Assembly: GCA_002633025.1 (NCBI GenBank)
Contig: NMRB01000566.1
Span: forward strand, 106,984 to 170,983
Source: Notospermus geniculatus
Taxonomy: Eukaryota; Nemertea; Pilidiophora; Heteronemertea; Lineidae
DNA length: 64,000 bases
Reading direction: 5' to 3'
The translations under genes were made by a program, and so were the position numbers. A model generated the notes under the pieces. The model ran no database searches. It was not told the origin of the DNA and saw nothing but the letters and a program-made list of their open reading frames with translations. Of the stretch, positions 50,501 through 62,500 are shown piece by piece (position 1 is the stretch's first letter; each line of letters starts with the position of its first letter).

Positions 50501-53500
50501 CAATTGCACAAAAGTCGCCGACAAATTGACAACCTGCCTCCAGGACTAAGTCCCGCCAGACGTCGATAAAATCTACACAATTGATGACTGGTGATTTACT
50601 TCTTTTCCTGACCAAACATGGCCGTTGTATCTCGAAAGATGGGAATTCGCCCGATCTGCATGCATCGCAAACATCGCAAGACGATTGCAATCCCGAGTGT
50701 AAACGTGTACACACCGATTCCAATTAACGGTCGGAAGTCGCTATTTCTGGCGATACACATCGGCAGTCGTGAGATAATCGGTGATGTCATGGAGGAAGGG
50801 GTTAATGTCACACGTCCTCACAAACACCTCCGACCTTGGCTCCGTATTTGGTGGGAACAACCTTCATACCTCAATGCCGATGCCGCTGTCATTTACTTGT
50901 TGTTTTAGTATCAATTTATTAATAATTCAATGTCTTTGTCACAACACTACCGCCAGAGAGCTACTCACAGAGCATGATTTGTTGGAAATATCTATATCAT
51001 TAGTCAATTATTCACACTTTCTATATTGAGTAGGGACATTTTTCAACTGAAATAAGCAGCTGATGACATATGTTTATGAAGTAACAACAGGAACCTGGCC
51101 GCAACTGTCATTTTGAAGGACTGGTGACAACTGTGTGAGTGGCGTAGTCAAAATATCAGTGTCAGTCACGTCTTCGGTGGTCGTAACAAGATCGAAATCA
51201 GGGTAGTTGAACCTGCTACCTCCCACTGAAATTCAAGCACTATCCCAAAGCAGCACCACTGTGTCAGGCTCTGAGTAGGTCGGCAGCTGAACCTGCTGCC
51301 TCCCATTCAATTCAAAGACCAAGCACTACACCAACACAGCACAACTTCAAATAGTGGTTCTGAACACCAGTTGACATTTCAAGTGGTAAAGATAGCGGTA
51401 TCATTGTACAGGGGTCAAAAGAGGATCAGATTGAATGACAAGATAATAACTGTCTCCCTCAAGAGGTTTTGTGATGAAATGAAAGTTTGTCTGAACTTGT
51501 GACCCTTTAACAGAAATACAACCATTGAAAATCAGGACCTGTCATTCTGAAGGTTGTCATGACCTGCCATTTTGAAGGTTGTCCCTTGTCAGAAATAATA
51601 GGCTTAGAATAAGCTGTCAATCTTTCTAGGGCATGATACCGTGGATCTGGATCAAGAAACTGGGGGTCGCTTATTAAGCTTCTCCTCCACGAGAGAGATT
51701 TCTCATACAGGTTCGACTCTCTATGGGCAACTTAGCCGTTGAAAACTATGGGCAGTCGTTTGTGTCATGGTCCTAAAGGCCAAGTTTACATAGAGATATA
51801 CGGTATACGGACATGCGGGCGAACAAAGGTTTGTGGTCATGAACCCTTTTTTGGGCCATTGTTCGTCCGCGTGTCCGTATACCGTATACCCCTATGTCGT
51901 AAGGTAACCAACGATGGTGAATTCCCCACTGAGGGCCAATTCACGGAGGAGAACTCTCTTGTGGACGAGCATCTTGAGTCTGCTGACTGAACAGTGGAGG
52001 CTAACACAATGTGGCACAACTACACGACAAGGCTGGTTTCCTCCCACATAAAACATATTACAGATAGATCCCAATACCGGTATATTCCTTGTCAAAGAGG
52101 CATCCTATTATGAAGAGAACCAATTCTGCACATTTCATAAAATAGCACCCATGTCCATTGAATGAGGTCGAACTAAAATCCATTTGTTGTATGATTAGGG
52201 TAACCACCATTTGATCCGTAATTCAATTCTCTGCCGCTTTTGGTGTGAGTGTTGTAATTAGGTTCTGATTGGCCATCGTCGCCAGGTCAGGCAGACAATT
52301 CTCACCGTCCTCGCTACGATTTCATAACCAGAAATTCCCACGAAAGAATCCACAATCACAGAGGGAAAATGAGACAATAATTGAATCAAAGGTAAATGGA
52401 ACACTTACCAATTTAATCAGTGATTATAAAATCCATTAGCTCACCGATAAAACTGCATCAAATCCATGCTGTACTTGACTCAGTCATTGCATCTTGATCC
52501 TGAGATAAGGACCAGAGACAAGGATTTCAATAGAACCCACAACACAAGTGGCGCGTACAGACACAAATGCATTCTCCATCCCCGTCAATCGGGCAGAAGC
52601 CTTTCATCACAATAATGATTTACACCGACTCAAGATAATAAATGACTTCTATTCCTTTAGTCACAACCTCTGAGAACATAAGAATCGTCGCACGGCTGAT
52701 GTCGCTAGCGAATGATGCACCTTACGATCAATAGCGTGCTGTCACAGTGTAATCGAGCTTTGGTGTTTTGTAATGAGTCAGGTGGGGTAAGCTAGGATAA
52801 CATGGACCAGATTTGACTTTTCGATTACCATGTCGATCAATTTGACAACAAAGGCAACCTCTCGGCATGTTGGACATATTTTCACCATTTTACGACATCT
52901 CTGCAACATCGTATTGCAAAGTCAAGTTCAACCTCTCACTCATTAACCACCCCTCCCCCATGTTGGAGATCTCCACAGAATTATAGGCCTACTAGCATCA
53001 CAATCAAAGGCCAATTTCAACTCTTCCTTTGTCACCCACCCCTCCTCCCTCCCTTTCCGGTCCCTCCCTACGGCAATTTGAGGACAGCCTACACCTCAAC
53101 CCTCGAGCTTGCCGCCAAACACAAACGAGCAATTCTAGTCCCTCTCTCTCTCTATCGCAATTTGAGGACTACCTACACCGCGACACACCTTGTCCTTCCC
53201 CCCTCAACAGGATAATGAGCAATTCACGAGTCCCTCTTGATGGCAATTTGAGGACACCCTACGCCTCCTGCATTGAAATAATGAGCAGACAACCTGACAC
53301 AAAAGATTAATCCGTCGCCTATTATAATTCAGCTTCAGCTTGTGCTATTCTCGTCAGGAGGCAGGAATCCCCAGGGAATCCCCAAGATATGAAGGATTTG
53401 TTTGATTAGATTAAAGGGGATTTCTGTCTAACAAAAGCTATGTCACCATCATCAGCGCTGTGGAGTTCTGTCAGCTCCAACCTTCATCTGGTACCGAGGA

Positions 53501-56500
53501 GCAACAGCCAATACGGGATTTCGCCACAATCAATCAAACGATACTAAAACCACGCTTAAGTGATGACATGAATATTTCATATTTTATCCACAAATTTGAT
53601 GTAAAAAGCGTAATGATTCATTTAGCACAAGCTATTTGTTAATTGTTGATTTGCGTGGCAAATGGCTGATGAAATATACACGTGTATGTCCATGCGATGA
53701 ATTATGGTAGCTGTCTTTTCAAATCGGAGGCCTCCACTAGGCCCGCTACAACTAGTTGACACAAACCGGCCAGGGCTTCAGCCTTCTGCCATGTCACATG
53801 CCAAGTGCATGTCTGCACGTCGACATGTCTTTGGGGAACGCTCTGCCACTGTCATCAACGTCATACTCGAGACCGACAGGTCCCGGGATCGATTCCCGGC
53901 TGACTCCCCACTTGGTACTCTCAACCGGTCTTTAGGACCGAGTTGTAAGCTGAATGAGCTGATCTTTGCGTTCAAAAAGTTTTCCCTTTAACTTACTCAT
54001 GACCTTTCCAGCTCCTTCCTGACATTCAATCTTCAACCGTATCACCACGTAGTACAATCATACCAATGACATATTGTGGACACACTGATACCAAGTTATA
54101 TAAGTCTATGAAATAACATCTATATTTGTACTAAGTAATTCAATTGACTAAGTAGTAGGCTACATTGATGCCGACAGCAGTCGTACATGTCGTAGGCTGC
54201 ATTGATGCCGACAGCAGTTGGAGCTGTGTATAAAGCAGAAGTAGTAGAAATTATCGTCAAAAATGCATCAAAATGTCAGGTTATGTCGTGTTCACAATCA
54301 TACCTCCATTCTTGGAACGGGGCAAAACCAGTACGCCTATCATCACTATAAACTGATAACACTCACTTCGGACGACTGTTCACCAAACCGACACCTGTAA
54401 GGAGAAGCTGAAGCCACAAACTTCAAGTCCAACAACAATCTTTCAATGATACTGGCCACCAGTTGTCATCTGACCATTCACTCAGTCCACTCTCCCACTA
54501 AAAGTGTGTCTCCATTGTTCAAAGCTGAATTCCAGAAGCAAGCCTTTATTCACCTACCTGATGTGTTCCTTTTTAAACAATACTGATATAATCCTACCAA
54601 AGTCCCGAAGGAAATACCGGTACTGAAGTAAAAGTATGTATTCCAAGCTCAAAGTCAGAACTATCCCCACATGACCAAGAGGAACACAGTCATGCTCACA
54701 CAGCACAAAACAAAGTACGTCAAAGGACTAAATAGGTGTTCAAGGCTGTCACATTCATGTACAGGGAAGTCCAGTCACGGTTCATTATGACTCTTATATT
54801 GTTCATCCACCCTCCCACTTCTGCTAATTACTGTACTCTCACCAGCTGATTGGAGTTGAACCTCCTATAGCTGAGACCCCTTAGCCAAGAGGACACCTCC
54901 CAACCTGCCTTTGGGGACACCTCTGTCAGAAGGTCACCTCTCTTCTGAGGAAGTCCAATGGCAATTTCCATTCTATGTCTGACTTCTTTCACCTGAACAC
55001 CTCTCAATACGGACACCATCCCTCTGTACTTTAATATTCATAGGAACACCTCCCAATTTTTCTATCTATACCAATGGCTTTTCTCCTCACGCCAGACGGA
55101 TGACATTTTCCTGCATGTTTAGAAGTCTGCTACCATTTACACACAAATATAAACAGACACAAAGCGACAACAAGTGTGAAGATGCCATGCCCACCGGGGG
55201 ACGATTTAATTTTGTTCTACAGAGAGCGTGCACCTGACGTCATTGCATCATGTGATCAGTCTAAATCCACTGGACAGCAAATGACGCCGTCGATCCACCT
55301 GATGCACTATTTTGTTGGTGCAAGTGGAGTGTGTGTGACTTCAACCCACACAGCACACTCTGTCATCGAGGCCAGCATCGTCAAAAGCGACATCACAATG
55401 AGCCACTGCACGCCCTCTATAGGACAGTATGTTGACGTAATGTAATGGTAGAATATTCATCTGAATATTCTGTCAGATTATCTGATGAAAGGCAGAGAAC
55501 GCTTTGCTTTCGCCCCGGAATGACGATGGACCATGTTGACACTAGAGCCACTGTACCACTCACAGCACAGAATCACTCAGCACTCCACGAATCTGACGCC
55601 AACCTTGGCAAATCACTTCCTAAAAACTTTCTCTCCATGATGATGATGAGTTCACCTGGAGGGAAACAAGCCATTGATACAAATACACAGATTTGATGAG
55701 ATGCAGGTGTCGTGTGAGCGACGTCAAGAGGGAACAAGAAAGAACATGGTAACGGTGGATTATTTCTGAGATCTACGATTTCGACACCTCTGTCATTCTC
55801 GGGTAGCAAATCAGGGGTGACTGCTCGCTTCTTGTGACATTACGTCAACAATGGTGTGACGTCGTACGGAGCAAGCACTGACTGTTGATTACCTGTGGAT
55901 GCGACTCTGTACGCTGGCAAAGTGTCCTTAAATCAGAGGTACTCTGACAAACACAGACATGAAGGTCACCAAAACTGGTGGTTAAAAGCTGATATCAGAG
56001 AGGGACTTCGAAGCAGAGGTATCACACAGAAATGTTGTCCTTGCTCGAGGATAAACCTGACATAACATATTGGTAATTTTCGGAGAAAATATTACAGAAA
56101 ATATCGATCAACACTAAGACGAATACCACACGCCGAACAAGAAAACAACATGACATCTCCACTTTCAACTTTGAGCTAAAGAATCTGCCGGTAGTCTTAG
56201 CGAAGCTGCTTTCTCCGATAAACTTTATCTAGAATCAATAGATGGACATGAAACGTTAAACAATAGGGGATGTGAAGATGAGCCTTTTCCTATAGGTTCT
56301 GTTGAATGTCGAGAGATTGGACGGGCCTGGAAGTACTGTGGAGGGGTACAAGATGTAGAGGGGATAATGTGACATTAGAAAGGTCCCCTTTGAAGATCAG
56401 TATTTGGTTCACTATACTGTCTTATCTCATCAGGATATCCACCCTCACTCAACAGCTGAGCTTCTTAACTCCGTGTACTTTACTTCGGGTATAAGAAACT

Positions 56501-59500
56501 GACAATAGGGATTGCTGCAGCGTCGAATGTCAGTCAAAATGTCCGACAACTCATACTGATTTCAGTCAATGCTTAGTGACAGCTAGAATGTTCTTGTGTA
56601 TTTCCTGCTCTACCCCCAGGTATTTCAAGGCCTAACCTGACGGCCATGGAGGATTTCATTTACACTCTCATGGCTGTCACTTTGGCCTCCAACTTCAAGC
56701 TGGAAGTTTAAGCAACGTTGAGTGCAGTAAGGACGTGGGAGGGGTGAGCAGCGCAACGATAGGCCTATCCTGTGCTGCATGCATCACGTTGGTGTAAATC
56801 ACCTCACGACAGCCAATATCTGTTGACTTTCTGATGGCGACAACCAGCGCCATCTCCAGAGCAAGCCTGTAACTGTGATCTAACAGCTAAGGAACATGTA
56901 CCGTAATCAAATAGAAAGTGTCCCCCTAGCAACGGACTTCTGAAATCAGTGAGATCAGCATAGGCCTATACATACTCATGTACGAATGCAGGCCTAGAAG
57001 TCTAACTGCTTGCCTACCGATACATGGTTTAACGGATATTGTATTTATGCATCTGTAATAGGCCTATATTAGAAAATCATTATGTGTAACTGTTTTATAT
57101 ATAGGCAGGCGAAAACAGCATTATAGGCCTAGTGTTTTATACACTGTCATGGATTGCCCAGGGCCCAGTAAGCCACGCTGTATGGTGTTCCTAACCTGTG
57201 AGCTACGATTTGACAAACGCTTCTTTCAGAGCCCATCTGAGAACATGTCCAATTTGACTGTGACAATACGTCAATACCCCTGAGTTTCAAACCGTGAGAT
57301 AAACCGCGACGACGAGACGTACACGACCAAGATCAGGAAATCGACAAGCCGAACTAACTTACATTATTTGATTTTGAATATTGATGAAGCCGTCGAAACG
57401 CCAGCCAACCAGGCACGACCCAACCGGGTATATCCACCAACACTGCCGGGTTTCTGTCGAACAGGCTGAGTTTCTCACCAGCAACAGGTACCATAATCAC
57501 CAAGAATACCAGTATATACATTGATAACTTGAACTTATATTACAATATATCATTTTATGATGCAGTTTAGGTACGGTATCTCTGGCAAGGTTAATGTGAA
57601 ATATGACTTTGATAGCCGGATGAAGGGAACCATATGTGTCTGAAATGGGATTTAAAATGGATATTTTTCCTGATGTGAGGTGCAATATGGTTCACCTCAA
57701 AGAACTTCATTAGTTTATGAGAGGTTCTAACGGTACCTGATATCTGCATAGATAAGGTGCTGGAATGGCCTTGACTTGATTAGTCAGAGGTGCACTGAGG
57801 TCACTTTCCACTGATACCAAACAAATCCTGCCAAATAGGCCCCTTTTGAAAATCTTCAGCGGGTAACAACAACATCCTCACCCCAGGTCAAAACGAGAAT
57901 GATGTACGTACCGTACCATTCATGTACATCGTGTGCATTTTGACCTGGGGCGAGGATATTGTTATTACCCGCTGAAGACGTTCGAAAGTGGCCCACGGGC
58001 ACTAACGTTTGGCAGGATGAAACCAGCATGCCCGGGCAATCGTCACCATCAAGGACCGGCCCTCCATGACACACAGTATCAGTCGGATGACTGCTTACAT
58101 CCTTGAAAGGTCAAACAGAGAAGACTAGAAAGCCTAGAGCCAAGTACACATAAGATATCCCATATCAAACACACCCACTTTACTACTCCATATACATGTA
58201 ATGTGTAGGCTTGTTGTGAGAGGGGCATTTAAAAACAGTGAGTTAACAGTGCAGCTTACCTTGTTAATGTGGCTGTACTGTGCCATGGTTGTTCCAGCAG
58301 CAAGTTATCCAACTCAGAAGAGAAGAAGGAAGGAATCCGATGGCGTAATCCAAACTGTTTTCAATGATATCCAACTATACTAAATAATATTTAAACAGAG
58401 ACAGTATTCCAAACAGTCAAGTTGATGAATGGATCCAAAGTTCTCGCACCCACGTAAATGCCTCCAATATATGGCCCTACTGGTTGTATAACAGTGCTCA
58501 GGTCCCACAAACCCTACGAAAGTCTATCTCTGAGATCTTGTTCAAAAAGCTGACAGACCAACAACCAAATCCGTGGTCCTCTCTTTCCAACCCTCTTTCT
58601 ATTTAAGATTTATTTGGAGACAAACTCTCTTCACCGGATTCCTCCACAGTTCAAAGTTCGAAATGAAGACAGTCCCACTACATTCTGCCACAGAGTCCAA
58701 CAAAAACTTTAGAAAAGTCAAATGGCAATTTTCCCACCGAATTCCTCCAAATCCAAATTACGACCACTTTCCTAATGGACAGAATGGTGAAATGAAGCTT
58801 TCAGTTTGGTTAGAAATGAAGTATGAACTGGGGTTTGAGTTTCCATAATGTTCCAGGACATAGAGCGTGTCATACCCCACACGTCATGTCCCACGGATCA
58901 ACGCAGGTCATTGAGGGCCTATTCAAGCATTCCGAAACAACATGATCATATTTATCCTAATCCACTCCAAGGAATTTCCGCACCTATACACTTTCGTATG
59001 GAAGTATTAATCAGAACATTACAATGCATGTTTTTGACAGCATTATGAGGCTATAATAGGGCTGTAGGCCTACATGAAAGAATCCTAAAGATACAAATCA
59101 GGCCTAAAAGCTCAGTCAACACTTTGAACTGCAGAACAAAGAGATTGGCCTCCGGAGGACACTTTGATGATCTTTCCATAGAACCAGACCTTTGATAGAC
59201 CGATTCAGACAATGTCGCTTCCGCGAGTCGGGAAAAAAGAGTTAATGAAAGTTATTTTTGGGTCATGATTAGTTATATCGGTGATTTACTGGTACAGTTC
59301 TCAATAATCTGCCGGCAATAAACCACATATTCCACACAAAGAATGTAATAAATCTGATATTACAACTAATAAACCTGGGTTTTTAATCACGGCTCCAAAT
59401 CATGTGGTGCTGTTGCCGCGGTGTTGACCCGTTACAACCAGACTAACACAACTTCACGTCAAGTTTAAGCGATTATGAATGACGGTCCTTGACTGAATTG

Positions 59501-62500
59501 GAATTCACTCACTGGATGGGCAGACAATTACCCATAGCGGTAAATTTCTCGTCAGTGCTGGCACATCGCGTACCACAAGCACAATTTGCCGCTGGTAACC
59601 TGAATTTTTAATGTGCCGTGCGAATTTTTCTCACTGTACATTGGTTCAAAGTCAAATTAACGCACTCAGTGTCCCCGACTGGCAATCAATCGAGCCGTAG
59701 CTTTATGAATAATGATACAGGTCAATGGTAAACACCATAACATTGATGCTAATCAATGCATAATGAACTTAGCCGAGAGGTAAAGCAACGTGGTAGGTGG
59801 TCCTAATGACGTGATTGGTAAACCTTGTTCCTTAGTGCTGGACCGTGGAACCAGGAGATGTTGGCCTGAGTTCAGAGGGTGAAGTCACTATCTACTGTCA
59901 TGTGGCACTGGGTCCGAATCCCAGACAGGCCAAGTTCTTCCGAGTCCGATTTAGGTAGGAAGCAGTGCTCCCATGAGAAGGTCAACCCTCTCCAGCCATA
60001 CCGTTCAGAAAGAGGGTAAAGCCTAGTTTATACTTCGACGCACGACCATCGGCGTCTGACGTGCGATCAAAATCTGGACGCCAACTTCGCGGAGGGATTC
60101 ATAATCCAGTCTACTTCAGCGACGCGATGCGTTGTGAAATGACTCAGGTAATTACAGTCTCGCGATCGGACGCCGAGCAAATCGCACGACGGGTCGGCCT
60201 CGAACTCAAGATTGTGCGATCAGTTGCCGGCAACGGTCGTGCGTTGAAGTATGGACTAGCCTTAAAGCAACCCTTACGAATGGGAAATGCCCACGCTGGA
60301 TCGCTCCATTTGTATCAAAGAAAAACACCGATCATCTCTTTTTAGGACTTATCCTCGGACTGACAGGTGCTGATTATGATTGACAGGTGTCCTACGGTAA
60401 TTGCTGTGCCTCAATCAATTCAAATGGCAAAGACGCATCTTCAGAAATTGAGTGTCCAAATAAATGAGTGAACAGACCTCGACTCACAGAGAGGGCAACA
60501 TAGTCAGCTGAAGATAGCCAACTGTAGCCCTCCTCAAAAGTGGCACAATATGACTATCATCATAACATCCGAGTGATGAAGAACATCAGAATTTAATGCA
60601 TCAAATCCGGTGTTAGCTATAATCCACCCTTGTCAACACATCAAATGTCAGGCATGTGAATGCTACGACCAGCGGGTCACCAATTAACAGGTTTCTTGGT
60701 GACGTCAATCGTTGGGTAAACATAGGACTCCAATCTGGGTTGAGGAGGGAGGGGGTCTGTTCTCATCCTCGATAAACTGGGTCAGAATAATATGTCTATG
60801 AGATGCAACAGGGTGTCTATTCTGTCAAGGAGACAGTCCTTCAATGTGACGGAAGCAAACTTTGTCTTTGAAAAGGAACAAAGTGCACCTAGAATGGAAT
60901 CAAGGACCTTCTGCTTCTGTCCAACACTCCACCACTGAGTGAAGAGACACGTCCAAGCCTAAAAAGTTGGATTGGTGGCCGTCCGACTCAATGCTGGTTG
61001 ATTTTCAATATCAGAGAGATGGACCCAAACCCTCATCAGGACCAGACATTTCAACACACAACACGTGGAATACTGCCTTCAATGAGGTGCTTTCATGGGG
61101 CCTACACAACAGGTGTGTCTTTATAGAAGTATGCAATCATGCGGGTTGACACATACATGTATTACAATGTATGTGGGCCTGGAGGTAACCTGGGCCTCTA
61201 CACACTGAACCTGCACACTTATATAATAGGCCTATGAAGTATCGAACTTAGCAGATGTTGATGCGATACCCTATACATCCACACAACTCCACGACGACTG
61301 TGATTCGGCCTATCAGTTTTACTGGCCAATCGGTCCGAACTCATCTAAAACTTCACAAGAATCTCGACTGATGTGGACATACCATGACTGTAGTCACGAA
61401 TATTCCTCGCCAAAAATCAGAATTGCTGCAACATGTTCTACTTTCCAAGTAAATGCCCTTCCATGGAAGTTCCTGCTCGCGCCATGTTGACGAACATCAG
61501 TACACTCAGTCTAATTGCCTCCAGTTCATATACAACCACATGAATAAAACTCAGTCGAATCTCACCTGATGGCCTACATGTCACCAGAAGTGCTCTTCAT
61601 GCGGGGAAATTGTATTGTCAGCGAATGATCCATCGACAGGAAGGACAAATGATGGCCTTGTTTGAACAGAATAAATATCTCAACAAGTTTTTTATAGCGC
61701 ATGCTTGGGATAATGACCCAGGGGGAATTCCTGCACCACCATGGCATCAGTTTTAGGGGCTGATTTTGGGGACGAGATGGCCTCAATGATATCAAATAAA
61801 GAGGAGGAGGGAAAGCAATTACTGGGACGTGCAGTCCACCAGTGCATGTTTGGAAATGTAATGGCCCGGGTGTAATGGGTCTTTTTGTCATCCGATAATC
61901 AATCGCTGTCCTGGAGATGTAATGAAAACCATTCAGGTTACAGTCCAATGTCAATTTCGTACTGAAATGAATAGTGGTTAACAACTGCTTGTCAGTGCTG
62001 CCACCTATTGACAATAAAGTGCCCCATTTCCGTGTTAGAGAGCAGTATATCCACAATAGCGTGCTACGAGACCCCTGACCAGTCACCAACACCACGACCT
62101 TATCCTTGTTAGTAAAACCACCATCACATGAGAGATCCTTGGGGAGATACATCGGTACATACCACTTCTGGACTTTTCCTTTTCAGAGCTCGCTCCTATC
62201 AATGAATCATGCAATTTCAATTAGTCAACAATGGAAAACAAACAAAACACTCAATCAATGATTAGCAGTGCCCTGATTGGCTGGATGATTGACAGGTGTG
62301 TTAAAGGGACAATGATGACCGCACCTGTCCGTTTTGTGAAGACATCTCCTGAAAATAAACTTTCCAATTATCAGAATACAATGACTGATTGATGCATAGG
62401 TTTCAACGATAATTGATTGACAGGTATTGCTAATTGACAGATAATTGATTGACAGATATTGCAAATTGATTAGGAAAGAGAAATCAAAACAAGGAAGACA

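Larger units (their letters stand above)
49287..58578. repeat. Tandem segmental duplication, copy 2 (about 9.3 kb)
   Basis: Direct repeat of 37955-49193, separated from it by 93 unique bases (49194-49286). It has about 0.29 kb (49806-50104) that copy 1 lacks and keeps the empty site of the 1386-bp element at 57059-57060. Paired open frames in the two copies differ mainly at amino-acid-changing sites, so they are not conserved proteins. An undetermined base lies at 50151. Confidence 0.95.

Noticed and set aside
61574-62152. 192-codon minus-strand open frame in the large intron
   Set aside because: No recognised domain, no acceptor or donor giving a gene model; plausible as chance in 64 kb. 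Left unassigned.
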